A stretch of 64,000 bases of DNA from Ancylomarina sp. 16SWW S1-10-2 (GCF_009669305.1 NZ_SADB01000003.1:62001-126000), one strand, 5' to 3'. Shown: positions 49,810 through 59,929, counted from the stretch's first letter. Notes: generated from the sequence alone by a model not told the origin. Translations and numbers: made by a program.

Positions 49810-52008
49810 ATGGAAACATCTAGAATAAAGTATCAAATAAATAAATTGAATAGAAAATATTTATTATTAATTCTGACTTTAATATGTCTGATAGGTGAGA
49901 GTATAGTTGTTAATGCTCAGGTAATCACTTCTTTTGATGGTAATTTATTGGTGCTAGATAATGGTCTTATTCGTCGCGAAATTTCAATAGATGAGGCGGG
50001 TAGATTTACTACACGTAGCTATCAATTAATAAAAGATAAGCAAGAATTTATTCTTAATACTGCCAATTTCAATAAAAAAGATGCAGATAAATTTACCGTA
50101 TCGAATTCCGATGAAATCGGTTTTATGATCAACGATAAATCCTACACTGGCTTAAGTGGATGGGAATATGTATCAGATGAAAAAGTGGAAAACGGAATAA
50201 AATTGAACTTGAAATCAAAAACACTAGATCTTCAGGTAGGTGTTACCTATTTAATTTATCCCGATCTGCCTATTATTCGTAAGAAAGTAGAATTTACCAA
50301 TACAGGTAGTGAATCTATTAAATTAGAATCGTTAGATATTGAACGCCTTAAAATTGTAAATGGCGGAATTGGCACTACAAGTTGGATTATGAACGATTAT
50401 GGACGTAAGAAAAATTTGGGTCAGTTTGTAGGTGAATGGTACGATCCTGTTGTAGTAATCCACAATCACAAATATCGTACAGGTATTGTATTAGGGAACG
50501 AAGCTCCCGGCGTAATGAAAAGAACTGCTGCTTATCAAACGCCTAGTTTACTAAGTGTGGGATTAACGCATATTGAACAAAATTTTGGATTTCGTAAATG
50601 GATTAAACCAAACGAAACATGGAAAAGTACATGGGTTTTTTCTGGAGTTTATAATAATAGCGATGATCCTTCGGCCATTTTAAATACATCGGTAAACGAT
50701 TTTGTACGAAAGTACATGGGTTGCCAGATTTTTAAAGTAAAAGAAATGCCAATTTTTGTGTACAACACTTGGGCGCCTTTTAAGCATAACATCAACGAAA
50801 AAATGATGTTCGAATTGGTTGATGCGGCTGCAGAATGTGGTATTCAAGAATTTGTGATCGACGATGGATGGCAAGAGTCATATGGTGATTGGGGCGTAAA
50901 TAAAGAAAAGTTTCCCAATGGTTTAAAACCGGTTTTCGACTATATCAAATCGAAAGGAATGAAACCAGGTGTTTGGATTAGTTTATGCTCGGCCGAAACA
51001 AAAAGTGAGGTTTTTAAAAATCATCCAGAATGGGCGGTTAAGAAAGCAAATGGAGATTTCATTAATCTACATTCCGATAAAGACAATTTGTATGGATGGG
51101 AATCTCGTTCCATGTGCATGACTACAGGATGGAAAGATTATATCCGTGATGTTATTTTAAACATGGTTGACGAATATGGATTAGAGTATATCAAAGGAGA
51201 TTTTGCTGCGGTTACAGGTGCTTATACTTCCGATAAAACGCGTTCGGGTTGCTATGCACTAAATCATAATCACAAAGATCGTAATGAATCGATGTTGAAA
51301 ATGTACCAAGCAACATGGCAGCTATTTGATGAGCTACATGAAGCTGCTCCAAACTTGTTTATCGACTGTACTTTTGAAACCATGGGAGCATTGCAATTAA
51401 TCGATTTTGATATGTGTAAACATGCCGATGGAAACTGGCTTTCGAACTATTTTGATCGTTCACCTCTTGGGGGATTAAAAGTTCGGGAACTTGCATGGTC
51501 GCGCTCTCCAAGTATTCCTGCTGCTTCTATGGTAATTGGGAATCAGGGATTGGACGATCCAAACTTTATGTATTCCATGAAGTCGCTTGCTGGTACTCTT
51601 CCTATTGTTTTAGGCGATCCGCGTGAACTAACGCAAGCAAAGAGGAAAGAGATTAGAGAAATGGCAGATTGGTTGAAAGAAATGCAGAATGATCATGATT
51701 TTATGACTTATCGACAAGATCTGCCTGGTTTTGGAAGGCCTCAGGATGGTTTTTGGGATGGTTTTCAGCGTATTAATACGGATACTAAATCTGGTGGTAT
51801 TATAGGTGTTTTCAAGCAAAAATCCTTTAAACACGAAATGTGGGTAACGGTTAATTACCTCGATCCTAAAGCCGAATATGAAGTAAGACTTGCTCCTAAT
51901 GGTAAAAGAGTTACTCAGGGAACCGGAGAAGAATTACGGACGAAAGGTTTTAAGGTAACCTTTGGCGATGAATTTCAGGGAGAGTTGTACGAAATAAGAA
52001 GAAAATAG
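49810..52008 (+). CDS. GH36 alpha-galactosidase
   Basis: I choose the ATG at 49810 (METSRIKYQ, 732 residues); it is followed by a signal segment (LLLILTLICLIGESIVVNAQ), whereas the TTG at 49744 would put 22 extra residues in front. An N-terminal beta-sandwich (residues about 45-300) is followed by the GH36 barrel: EFVIDDGWQESYGDWG, KPGVWISLCSAET, the nucleophile Asp in LEYIKGDFAAV and the downstream LFIDCTFETMG. It should release terminal alpha-galactose in the periplasm. A LacI-type operator lies upstream, so induction by the linked LacI regulator is likely. Confidence 0.88.
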   Translation: METSRIKYQINKLNRKYLLLILTLICLIGESIVVNAQVITSFDGNLLVLDNGLIRREISIDEAGRFTTRSYQLIKDKQEFILNTANFNKKDADKFTVSNSDEIGFMINDKSYTGLSGWEYVSDEKVENGIKLNLKSKTLDLQVGVTYLIYPDLPIIRKKVEFTNTGSESIKLESLDIERLKIVNGGIGTTSWIMNDYGRKKNLGQFVGEWYDPVVVIHNHKYRTGIVLGNEAPGVMKRTAAYQTPSLLSVGLTHIEQNFGFRKWIKPNETWKSTWVFSGVYNNSDDPSAILNTSVNDFVRKYMGCQIFKVKEMPIFVYNTWAPFKHNINEKMMFELVDAAAECGIQEFVIDDGWQESYGDWGVNKEKFPNGLKPVFDYIKSKGMKPGVWISLCSAETKSEVFKNHPEWAVKKANGDFINLHSDKDNLYGWESRSMCMTTGWKDYIRDVILNMVDEYGLEYIKGDFAAVTGAYTSDKTRSGCYALNHNHKDRNESMLKMYQATWQLFDELHEAAPNLFIDCTFETMGALQLIDFDMCKHADGNWLSNYFDRSPLGGLKVRELAWSRSPSIPAASMVIGNQGLDDPNFMYSMKSLAGTLPIVLGDPRELTQAKRKEIREMADWLKEMQNDHDFMTYRQDLPGFGRPQDGFWDGFQRINTDTKSGGIIGVFKQKSFKHEMWVTVNYLDPKAEYEVRLAPNGKRVTQGTGEELRTKGFKVTFGDEFQGELYEIRRK

Positions 52009-52100
52009 AAAGTGAGAGGGGCGAAATATTTTGGCCATCTCATTAACGTTTTATCTCGAAAGTTAGCCGTGTTATTCAGTAAGGTAAATATGTAATAACT

Positions 52101-52151
52101 ATGAAAAAGGCATTAGTATTGATCGGTATTTTGCTTACAATAACAGAATAG
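52101..52151 (+). pseudogene. Truncated signal-peptide remnant
   Basis: ATGAAAAAG opens a 16-codon frame, MKKALVLIGILLTITE, that reads like the start of a secreted protein and then stops. No continuation in another frame was recognised in the next 100 bp. It may be the 5' scrap of a deleted gene. Confidence 0.35.
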
Positions 52152-52378
52152 GCTTATTGGTAAATTTATAAAATAGTTGAAAGAAGGGATTTAAAGAAAG
52201 AGGGCGGAGAATAATTCTCCGGCACTAGATAGATATGTCTCAATAAATTGAGATAAATCTTCTTTATGATGCAATATTATAAAAAAATAGAAATTATTGA
52301 ACTAAAATATTAGGATTTAATCACAGTATCTGAAAGGGATGAACTAATTAAAATTAACTCACTTCGTGAATTGTTAAC

Positions 52379-52553
52379 GATTTGGCAACTATTCACTCGT
52401 GTTCGTTTATTCAAACACAAGACTTATTGCGAAATTATGCGGATTGAAGTTTCTTAAATTCAAGGGTAATTTGATTATTTCGATATCAGTGGATGTAACT
52501 TGGTGGAAAATGAATAATATTAGATTCATATAAAAAAGAAAACATCAAATAGA
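52379..52553 (+). repeat. 174-bp direct repeat, copy B
   Basis: Partner of 47983-48156, in the same orientation. The two copies bracket the 4.2-kb lacI-GH36 segment. Copy B continues into a complete hairpin. Confidence 0.85.
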
Positions 52554-52590
52554 ATTTGGAGATATAACCCAAGTCTATTTGATGTTTTAA
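52538..52590 (-). terminator. Terminator of the galactose operon
   Basis: A 14-bp stem (52539-52552 with 52575-52588) followed on the minus strand by TTTTCTTTTTT, 49 bp beyond the galM stop. Confidence 0.8.
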
Positions 52591-52638
52591 AATTTTCCTA
52601 CTTAAAGGAATTCAAGATTGTATTTTTAATAAGAATCT

Positions 52639-53646
52639 TTAACAGAACTTATAAATACAAACATGTTTATATTTTTCTCCTGGCTTTAAAGTTGCGTTAG
52701 GAAAATGAGCGTAGTTTGGAGAGTTAGGGAAAATTTGAGTTTCCATAGCAATACCAGCACATGCTTCTATAGGAGCACCATTTTTTCCAATTTCTGAACC
52801 ATCAAAATGAGCACCTGTATAAATCTGAATACCTGGCTGATTGGTATAAACTTCCATTTTACGACCCGATACAGGATCTAGAAGAGTTCCCACTAATTTT
52901 GTAGAACCATCAAAATCATCAATCACAAAATTGTGATCAATTCCCTTAATCATATTGATTTGTTCATGATCTGTATCACATGCTGTTTTTACAGTTGTTG
53001 CTGTAGTAAAATCGAATGGAGTTCCTTTTACATCAACAATTTCGCCAGATGTAGTACCCAATTCCGCTGAAATAGGTGTGTATTTAGAGGCATTTAACTG
53101 TAACTTATGATTCTCAGCTGAAGCTTTACCAGCACCACACAAATTATAGTAAGCATGACTGGTTAAATTAATTACCGTAGGTTTTGTTGTTTCTGCTTCG
53201 TACTCGATAACAAATTGATTGTCTTCGGTTATACCGTAAATAACAGATACTTCAAGTTTCCCTGGATATTTTTGATCGCCATCTTCACTTGTTAGGCTTA
53301 ACTTATAGGCTTGAACAAATTTATCGATAGAAATAGGAGTAACTGCCCAAATTCTTGAGTTAAAACCGTCAAAGCCACCATGTAAGTGGTTCGTTTCATT
53401 GTTACAGTCCAATTGAAATTTCTCACCATCAATTTCAAATTGACCTCCAACAATTCTGTTTGCATAACGACCACATAATGCTCCAAAATAGCCATCTCCA
53501 GCAATAGTTGCATCCATGGTATCGTAACCAACTACAACATCATCAATATTCCCTTTTGCATCAGGAACTTTTATTGATATAATTTGACCTCCTCGTTCGA
53601 TGAAGGTGATTTCTATATTCTTGTTTTTAAGTGTGTAAGCACGCAT
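52639..53646 (-). CDS. galM: Aldose 1-epimerase (galactose mutarotase)
   Basis: The 335-residue protein has the family landmarks: the CGRYANRIVGGQF segment, HLHGGFDGFNSRIW, TSHAYYNLCG (catalytic His region) and a C-terminal ETQIFPNSPNYAHFP segment with the catalytic Glu (AMETQ). It has no signal peptide, so it acts in the cytoplasm, converting beta- to alpha-D-galactose for galactokinase. It is the last gene of the galactose operon, 96 bp after the permease, with a terminator 49 bp downstream. Confidence 0.93.
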   Translation of the reverse strand: MRAYTLKNKNIEITFIERGGQIISIKVPDAKGNIDDVVVGYDTMDATIAGDGYFGALCGRYANRIVGGQFEIDGEKFQLDCNNETNHLHGGFDGFNSRIWAVTPISIDKFVQAYKLSLTSEDGDQKYPGKLEVSVIYGITEDNQFVIEYEAETTKPTVINLTSHAYYNLCGAGKASAENHKLQLNASKYTPISAELGTTSGEIVDVKGTPFDFTTATTVKTACDTDHEQINMIKGIDHNFVIDDFDGSTKLVGTLLDPVSGRKMEVYTNQPGIQIYTGAHFDGSEIGKNGAPIEACAGIAMETQIFPNSPNYAHFPNATLKPGEKYKHVCIYKFC

Positions 53647-53742
53647 TTTATAATCTTTTTAGTGTAATACCAAGTTAACATCAAAACTCATTATATAAAA
53701 GATATTTTTGAAATTAAATTGGTATCATAAATCCGTAAAAAA

Positions 53743-54993
53743 CTAAGCTATTTGCTTTCTAATTTTTGCTCCTTTTAATGCAAAGAAAATGATGTATGCA
53801 TAAAAGAAGAAGAAGAATAGATAAGCAGCACTGTAGTTACATGATGCAGCATCAATTGTTCCATCGGCTAATACTGTACCTGTAGCATCTACAACTTTAC
53901 CCATGATAAACATCCAAATGCCAACGAATACAACACCTGTACAGATAATACCAGAACCAAGTTTAGCAGCCGCTGCAGGAATATCTTTCATCGAAAGATC
54001 GAAAAGAACCGACCACATAATGGATAAGAATAATCCTTGAGCAATTAATGGCCAAATGGAGAAGGAAGAACCTCTTGTTAGAAAGAATACACCCAATAAG
54101 GCAACACAAATAAAAGAATTAATAAGTAGCACTTTTGATGCTTCATATTTCTTTAAAAGACCAGCACCTAATAACCTACCTATGAAAAAGCCAGCAGGAT
54201 AAAAACCTAAGATCATTGTTGCATAAGCCATTGTTTTACCTTCAACATTATACTCTACATAGTTTAAGAAATAGTTACCTACCCCAACTTCAAGTCCCAT
54301 GTACATACCGATAGCCAGAAAACCAAGAATTAAGTGAGGAAAACTCCAAGCACTACGTCCGGCACCTGCATTAGATGCGTTATCTTCTTCACCTTCAATA
54401 GCTGGAAGATGCATGAAAACTAAGATAACAGCCGTTAAAATAGAAATACCGGCCAATGCGATAAACATTATTTTTGCCATGTTTTCATGAACAATAATAT
54501 TTCCATTGCTAGATTCAATAATAAAACCACCAATAATTGGAGCCAATACTGCAGCACTAGAGTTAATAGCCATTGCTAAAGTTAAACGAGAAGCCGAAGT
54601 TTCTGGAGTACCCAAAGCAATTACATAAGGGTTAGCAGCAACCTGCAATACAACCACACCAATTGCTGTGATAAAAAGACCTCCCAACACCATGTTATAA
54701 CCAATTGATAATGCAGGAACAAAAATCGCACAACCAATACCTGTAATTACAGAACCAATGATTACACTCTTTTTATATCCTATTTTTTTAACGATTCCTC
54801 CAACGGGAATGGATATAATATATGCACTAAAGAAAGCAGCACTAACCAACTGAGCCTGACTTTCGGTGATAGAAAACTGTGTCTTCATAAATGGCACCAA
54901 GATGTTATTAATCCATGTTACAAATCCCAAAAGGAAAAGAAGAAAGGACATAATCGCAAAAGGAACCGTATAATTCGTTTTTGAATTTCCCAT
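53743..54993 (-). CDS. MFS sugar/H+ symporter of the FucP/GluP type
   Basis: The 416-residue protein has about 12 hydrophobic segments and the FHS-family pattern (FLLFLLGFVTWINNILVPF, QVAANPYVIALG, MAINSSAAVLAPIIGG). Members carry glucose, galactose or fucose across the inner membrane with protons. Its place between galK and galM makes D-galactose the likely cargo. It starts 59 bp after the galK stop. No signs of damage. Confidence 0.9.
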   Translation of the reverse strand: MGNSKTNYTVPFAIMSFLLFLLGFVTWINNILVPFMKTQFSITESQAQLVSAAFFSAYIISIPVGGIVKKIGYKKSVIIGSVITGIGCAIFVPALSIGYNMVLGGLFITAIGVVVLQVAANPYVIALGTPETSASRLTLAMAINSSAAVLAPIIGGFIIESSNGNIIVHENMAKIMFIALAGISILTAVILVFMHLPAIEGEEDNASNAGAGRSAWSFPHLILGFLAIGMYMGLEVGVGNYFLNYVEYNVEGKTMAYATMILGFYPAGFFIGRLLGAGLLKKYEASKVLLINSFICVALLGVFFLTRGSSFSIWPLIAQGLFLSIMWSVLFDLSMKDIPAAAAKLGSGIICTGVVFVGIWMFIMGKVVDATGTVLADGTIDAASCNYSAAYLFFFFFYAYIIFFALKGAKIRKQIA

Positions 54994-55052
54994 TATTTTA
55001 AATTTTTTCTAAATTAGATTTTTAAATAATAACTTAAGTAAAAGGCTTAAAT

Positions 55053-56327
55053 CTATAATTCTACTTTAACAGATCCTTCAGCTCTAATGAATAGTTTATG
55101 ACAATTACCTTTACCAAATACAGGTTCAAGTGTTGCAATATATTCTTCTAATAAATCGTTAGGAACAAAAGCTTGTATAGTTCCAGCAAATCCACCACCG
55201 TGAACACGCCATGCACCTTTACCTTTAAGTACTTGCTCACTTAAAGCCAATGCAAGAGCTACACTTTGGTATTTTGGTTGTCCACCAACAAATATATTTT
55301 GATTGTACATGTATGAGCTAAATCCTGATTCGATGACAAGACCTAAGAATTTTTCGAATTCATTAGCTTCTAAAGCAGCAACCTGATTTACTACACGAGC
55401 ATTATCTCCTTGAAAGTGCATAGCACGAAGAATAGCACGATCGCCAACTTTTTCGCGAATAGTTGGAATTCCTTTTATAACATCTTCCATAGAAAGAGGA
55501 CGAAGAACTTCTTGTCCCAATTCCTTAGCTACTGCTTTCATTTCTCCTGGAAGAGAATTATATTCAGCATCCAATCCACCGTGACTACCACCCGTGTTAG
55601 TAATTACCAATGAATATCCAGTTTTTGCAAAATCGAAATCCAAAGCTTTCACAATAGGATTTTCAGGATTCTCAAAATCAATTGTAATGAAGCCACCTAC
55701 AGCGCATGCAGTTTGATCCATTAAGCCACAAAATTTCTTACAAGCATGCTCAGCTTTCTGACCAATTTTTGCATTATCAACAGGATCTAATTTTCCATCG
55801 TTAAATAAATGGCTAAAAATTGCACCAATTAATACTTCGAAAGAAGCTGAAGAGCTTAATCCAGATCCTTCTGGCACAGCACCATCAATAACTGCATCGA
55901 AACCAGCTACTTTAAGACCTAATTCTTTAATACCTGCAGCAATTGAACGAACTAAGTTTGTTGGTGTTACTTGAAATTCAGTAACTTCAAGATTAGATAA
56001 ATCAACCTCGAATGGAGGAAAACCAACAGAATTAATACGAACGACATTAGTTCCATTGGCAGCAGCAACAGCAATGTTATCTAGATTTACAGCACCTGCC
56101 AATACTCTTCCAAGTTGATGATCGGTATGATTACCACCAACTTCGGTACGACCTGGAGAACTAAACAATGAAGCTTCATCGTTTCCGAAAGTAGATTGGA
56201 AATTTGCTAATTGTTTGGCATAACGATCTGCTTGTAATTTTAACACAGCAGCATCATTTCCATATAAAGCCTTAAATGCTTTATTATCGCCGCCATTAAT
56301 TTTTTCAGTTATTGTACTAATTTTCAT
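55053..56327 (-). CDS. galK: Galactokinase
   Basis: The 424-residue GHMP kinase has the galactokinase signature in the variant form GRTEVGGNHTDHQ, the ATP-binding PEGSGLSSSASFEVLIG motif and a C-terminal GGGFAGTIQAFVP motif. It phosphorylates alpha-D-galactose at C1 with ATP in the cytoplasm. It is somewhat longer than the 380-400 residues usual for bacteria. It follows galE by 126 bp and precedes the permease. Confidence 0.94.
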   Translation of the reverse strand: MKISTITEKINGGDNKAFKALYGNDAAVLKLQADRYAKQLANFQSTFGNDEASLFSSPGRTEVGGNHTDHQLGRVLAGAVNLDNIAVAAANGTNVVRINSVGFPPFEVDLSNLEVTEFQVTPTNLVRSIAAGIKELGLKVAGFDAVIDGAVPEGSGLSSSASFEVLIGAIFSHLFNDGKLDPVDNAKIGQKAEHACKKFCGLMDQTACAVGGFITIDFENPENPIVKALDFDFAKTGYSLVITNTGGSHGGLDAEYNSLPGEMKAVAKELGQEVLRPLSMEDVIKGIPTIREKVGDRAILRAMHFQGDNARVVNQVAALEANEFEKFLGLVIESGFSSYMYNQNIFVGGQPKYQSVALALALSEQVLKGKGAWRVHGGGFAGTIQAFVPNDLLEEYIATLEPVFGKGNCHKLFIRAEGSVKVEL

Positions 56328-56453
56328 CTGTAATATTTTTTGTTATTACCATTTGAAAACCACAAATAAATAGTAATTATACTCCGTAGAATATTGATTA
56401 ATTACTATTTATTTGTTCGTTTCATTGTAATATATTTTAATAAATTATTGTTC

Positions 56454-57488
56454 TTATTTCTTAATTGAGGCTCTGTAATTATTCTCCCAATCCCATGCAG
56501 ATTTGGTCATTTCATCAAGCGTCTTTTCAGCTTTCCAACCTAAAACAGTATTACCAATGGTTGTATCAGCCCAAATTTTAACAATATCACCAGCTCTTCG
56601 TGGAGCTACAACATAGTTCAATTTTTTTCCTGATGTTTTCTCGAATGATTTGATTACTTCGAATACTGAGAATCCGTTACCAGTACCTATATTAAACATC
56701 TCGTAAGGGGCAATGTTTTTACCATTAATCATACGTTCAATAGCAATAATGTGTGCTTTCGCTAAATCAACAACATGAATGTAATCGCGAATACAAGAAC
56801 CATCAGGCGTATCGTAATCGTCGCCAAATACACTTAATTGATCACGTAAACCGTAAGCTGTTTGTGTTACAAAAGGCATTAGGTTAGCAGGAACACCAAT
56901 AGGTAATTCTCCAATTAGTCCAGAATCATGAGCTCCAATAGGATTAAAATAACGTAAGGCAATTCCTTTAATTTTTGCACCAGAAGCAATTGTATCTCTC
57001 AAAATACTTTCATTCACCTGCTTGGTATATCCATAAGGAGATTCTGCTGGTTTAATCGGCGCATTTTCTGTTACAGGCAACTCATCTGGCTGACCATAAA
57101 CTGTACAAGATGATGAGAATACAAAATTTTCAATTTCATACTTCTTCATTCCCTCCAATAAATTTAGCATAGTCACTAAATTATTGCGGTAGTAGTGCAA
57201 AGGAATATTTACCGATTCACCAACAGCTTTTGCTGCTGCAAAATGAATAATCCCTTTTAAATCTTTATTCTCAGCAAAAAACGCATCCAATTTTGCTTGA
57301 TCAAGCAAATCCATTTCATAGAATTTTGGACGAGTTCCCGTAATTTTTTCGATACTATCAACAACTCTCACTTCAGAATTCGATAAGTTGTCAATAATTA
57401 CGACTTCGTAACCTTTATTTATTAACTCAACTGTTGTATGAGAACCAATATATCCGGTTCCACCAGTTACTAATATCTTTCCCTTCAT
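56454..57488 (-). CDS. galE: UDP-glucose 4-epimerase
   Basis: The 344-residue protein is a short-chain dehydrogenase/reductase with the NAD-binding GGTGYIGSHTTVEL motif, the FSSSCTVYGQPDELPV segment and the catalytic YGYTK (YxxxK). It interconverts UDP-galactose and UDP-glucose in the Leloir pathway. It starts 3 bp after the galT stop, indicating translational coupling. Length is typical. Confidence 0.95.
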   Translation of the reverse strand: MKGKILVTGGTGYIGSHTTVELINKGYEVVIIDNLSNSEVRVVDSIEKITGTRPKFYEMDLLDQAKLDAFFAENKDLKGIIHFAAAKAVGESVNIPLHYYRNNLVTMLNLLEGMKKYEIENFVFSSSCTVYGQPDELPVTENAPIKPAESPYGYTKQVNESILRDTIASGAKIKGIALRYFNPIGAHDSGLIGELPIGVPANLMPFVTQTAYGLRDQLSVFGDDYDTPDGSCIRDYIHVVDLAKAHIIAIERMINGKNIAPYEMFNIGTGNGFSVFEVIKSFEKTSGKKLNYVVAPRRAGDIVKIWADTTIGNTVLGWKAEKTLDEMTKSAWDWENNYRASIKK

Positions 57489-57491
57489 GAT

Positions 57492-58538
57492 CTATTTTTG
57501 TTTGTAATGTTTCAAAGGCAACTCTCTTAATCTTTTAGCGGCGCCTTCTGCAGTGATATCTCTTTGTGGAGTACCCAACATTTCGTATCCAACCATAAAT
57601 TTTTTAACGCTAGCCGAGCGTAACAATGGTGGATAGAAATGCATGTGTAAGTGCCATTCAGGGTGCTCTTCTCCGTCGGTAGGAGCTTGGTGCAAACCTG
57701 CTGAATAAGCGAAAGAAACTTCAAATAAGTTATCATACATTATTGTCAGTTTTTTGTAGATATCTGCTAAATCAGTTCTTTCCTCATCGGTTAATTCCAA
57801 TACGTTCGAAACGGCTCTTTTACTAATAATCATTGTTTCGAATGGCCAAACTGCCCAAAAAGGAATCAAAGCAACAAATGAATCATTTTCAGCTAAAATT
57901 CTTTCTTTCTTTTCCAATTCGCTATTCAAATAATCGAATAACATGGTATTTCCATGCTTTTCGAAATATGCTTTCTGAGTTTCCGATTCTTTCGAAGTTT
58001 CCAAAGGAACCAATCCTGATGCCCAAATTTGACCATGTGGATGTGGATTTGAACACCCCATAATAGATCCTTTATTCTCAAAGATCTGTACATAACCAAT
58101 GTCCTCGCGATCTCCTAATTCCTTATATTCTTTGCACCAAAGATCAACTACTTTGCGGATATTTTTCACTTCCATTTCAGGAATCGTAAGGCTATGATCA
58201 GGGCTAAAGCAAATTACTTTACAAACGCCTGATTCACTCTCTGCTCTAAAAAGCTCACCATCTTCGAATTTCCCTTTAGGTGTATCTTGTAATAAAGCAC
58301 TGAAATCGTTCTGAAAAGAATATACATCCTCGTAATTAGGATTTTTCTCACCACCAATTCTATCGTTTCCGGGACATAAAAAACATTTTGGATCATGAGA
58401 TGGACGAACATCTTCAATAACTTTTTCAACTTGTCCTTGCCAAGGTCGTTTCGATCTGTGTGGTGAAACAAGTACCCATTCTCCAGTTAAAGGATTGTAC
58501 CTTCTGTGAGGATTCTCGATATAATCAAACTTACTCAT
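57492..58538 (-). CDS. galT: Galactose-1-phosphate uridylyltransferase
   Basis: The 348-residue HIT-superfamily enzyme shows the active-site [10 protein letters not shown] motif with the uridylylated His, the [16 protein letters not shown] segment near the start and [14 protein letters not shown]. It transfers UMP from UDP-glucose to galactose-1-phosphate. As the first gene of the operon, its upstream 350 bp carries the likely promoter and paired ACCAGT/ACTGGT elements. Confidence 0.95.
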   Translation of the reverse strand: MSKFDYIENPHRRYNPLTGEWVLVSPHRSKRPWQGQVEKVIEDVRPSHDPKCFLCPGNDRIGGEKNPNYEDVYSFQNDFSALLQDTPKGKFEDGELFRAESESGVCKVICFSPDHSLTIPEMEVKNIRKVVDLWCKEYKELGDREDIGYVQIFENKGSIMGCSNPHPHGQIWASGLVPLETSKESETQKAYFEKHGNTMLFDYLNSELEKKERILAENDSFVALIPFWAVWPFETMIISKRAVSNVLELTDEERTDLADIYKKLTIMYDNLFEVSFAYSAGLHQAPTDGEEHPEWHLHMHFYPPLLRSASVKKFMVGYEMLGTPQRDITAEGAAKRLRELPLKHYKQK

Positions 58539-58888
58539 AGCTACTTTATTTAGTGTTTCGATTCATTTTACTCCGTTACCAATTTCTGAGAAAAGGTGAC
58601 GAACTTTCTTTAGAACCTTAAATTCTGTTTTTGTATGATGAAAAATTGAATTGTGCCGGGCTATATTCACTTTGAGGGGTAATTCGTCAATAGTAGTCCG
58701 ACATTCTTCAATTTAATCACTGTTTTTTCTGATCATTCTCCTAATGCTAGTGGAAAAAGGATCCATTATTTTTGTATCATACCAGTTGTTTTATTCGTAC
58801 TGGTTGGTACTGGTATGTAAATGTAGTAGTTTTTCATTAAATCCCAAAAAATAAATTGAAAATTGAGTTTAAATCGATTGAATCCAGA
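58539..58888. other. galT upstream region
   Basis: 350 bp between galT and the GntR gene's stop; it carries the galactose-operon promoter on the minus strand. The operator-like cluster at 58778-58817 is the only strong feature. TACATTTA on the minus strand (58818-58825) is a possible weak -7 element. Confidence 0.5.
58778..58817. promoter_or_regulatory. Candidate GntR-type operator cluster before galT
   Basis: CATACCAGT (58778) is the inverted complement of ACTGGTATG (58809-58817), and GTACTGGTTGG (58797-58807) lies between them. The last 11-mer recurs exactly at 59959-59969 upstream of the GntR regulator, so this regulator probably binds both. Confidence 0.65.
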
Positions 58889-59902
58889 TTATAATGATCT
58901 TCTTCTAATGAGTTCACTCTTATTTTGGATTAATTCTTTTTCTCCACCTAAAACCATTTTAGCAAGTAATTCTCCCATTTCCTTAAAATCGGTACTTATA
59001 GTTGTAATGCCATCTGCAACAACCTCTTTAAGAGGTGTGTCGTTATAGGATATAATTCCTAATTCTTCACCAATTTTAAATTGATTTGCGTTTGCTTCCT
59101 TTACCAAACGAACCATATCATTATCATTTGGAACAATATAAACTTCCGATTTTTGAATGACATGTCCTTTTAAACTTGTAATAATTTCAAACTGCCATTC
59201 TTTGTCATATTGATTGGCAAATTTCTTAAAACCCTTCATTTGTCCTTCTGGTTCTTTGCCACCAGGATAAACCAAATACACTTTCTTATATTTCTTTAAT
59301 AAATCTAATCCTGAAGTAAGCGCTTTAAAAATATCATTTTCAAAATTCTGATAAATAGCTGGGTAATGTTTTCTTAGACTGGTGTTTGTCTGATCTAAAA
59401 TGTAGACTTTATCTTGAGGAAGTTGCTTTAAAACAGTGTAGGCATTTTTAAATTTGGCAGGCATAATAACATAGGACGTATATTTTCCGTTGTTATTCTC
59501 TATCAGTTCTTTAAATACTCTTTCATTAAAATGATGAAAATAAATATCGACAGTAGCTAAGCCATTTAAACTTTCCATAAAAGAATTGTACAAGAATTCT
59601 TTAAACACATTAAACTCTTCAAATAACAAGAAAATTTTGTGTTCTAATTGGGTGATGTTACTCTCTAAATAGTATCCTTTACCAGGAACAGATGAAATTA
59701 CACCCCTTGCTTTTAGCTCGTTAAAAGCCACAAGTACAGTATCTCTTGATAATTTAAATTCTTTACATATTGCATTTATAGAAGGCAATTGATCTCCAAT
59801 ATGTACTTCACCATTTTCGATGGAAAGATATAAGGAGTTGATCAACTGTTTATATTTAGGAACACCTGATTCTGTGGATAGTGTGAAAATTTTTGAAGGC
59901 AT
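58889..59902 (-). CDS. GntR-family regulator with sugar-binding-type C-terminus
   Basis: The 337-residue protein has an N-terminal GntR winged helix (KYKQLINSLYLSIENGEVH, GDQLPSINAICKEFKLSRD, then GVISSVPGKGYYLES) and a C-terminal domain of about 240 residues resembling LacI-type periplasmic-binding folds (KVYLVYPGG, LGIISYNDTPLKEVVADG). This domain pairing is typical of sugar-responsive regulators. It lies next to and in the same direction as the galactose operon, and identical 11-mers precede both, which suggests control of galT onward and of itself. The effector is probably galactose or a derivative. Confidence 0.85.
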   Translation of the reverse strand: MPSKIFTLSTESGVPKYKQLINSLYLSIENGEVHIGDQLPSINAICKEFKLSRDTVLVAFNELKARGVISSVPGKGYYLESNITQLEHKIFLLFEEFNVFKEFLYNSFMESLNGLATVDIYFHHFNERVFKELIENNNGKYTSYVIMPAKFKNAYTVLKQLPQDKVYILDQTNTSLRKHYPAIYQNFENDIFKALTSGLDLLKKYKKVYLVYPGGKEPEGQMKGFKKFANQYDKEWQFEIITSLKGHVIQKSEVYIVPNDNDMVRLVKEANANQFKIGEELGIISYNDTPLKEVVADGITTISTDFKEMGELLAKMVLGGEKELIQNKSELIRRRSL

Positions 59903-59929
59903 AATTAATCTTTAAATCTTATTCAGAAA

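Larger units (their letters stand above)
52009..52638. other. Intergenic region with gene debris and direct repeat B
   Basis: 630 bp between convergent genes. It contains a truncated signal-peptide frame (52101-52151), a strong 7-bp palindromic hairpin (52205-52221), direct repeat B (52379-52553) and the galM terminator (52538-52590). Confidence 0.7.
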
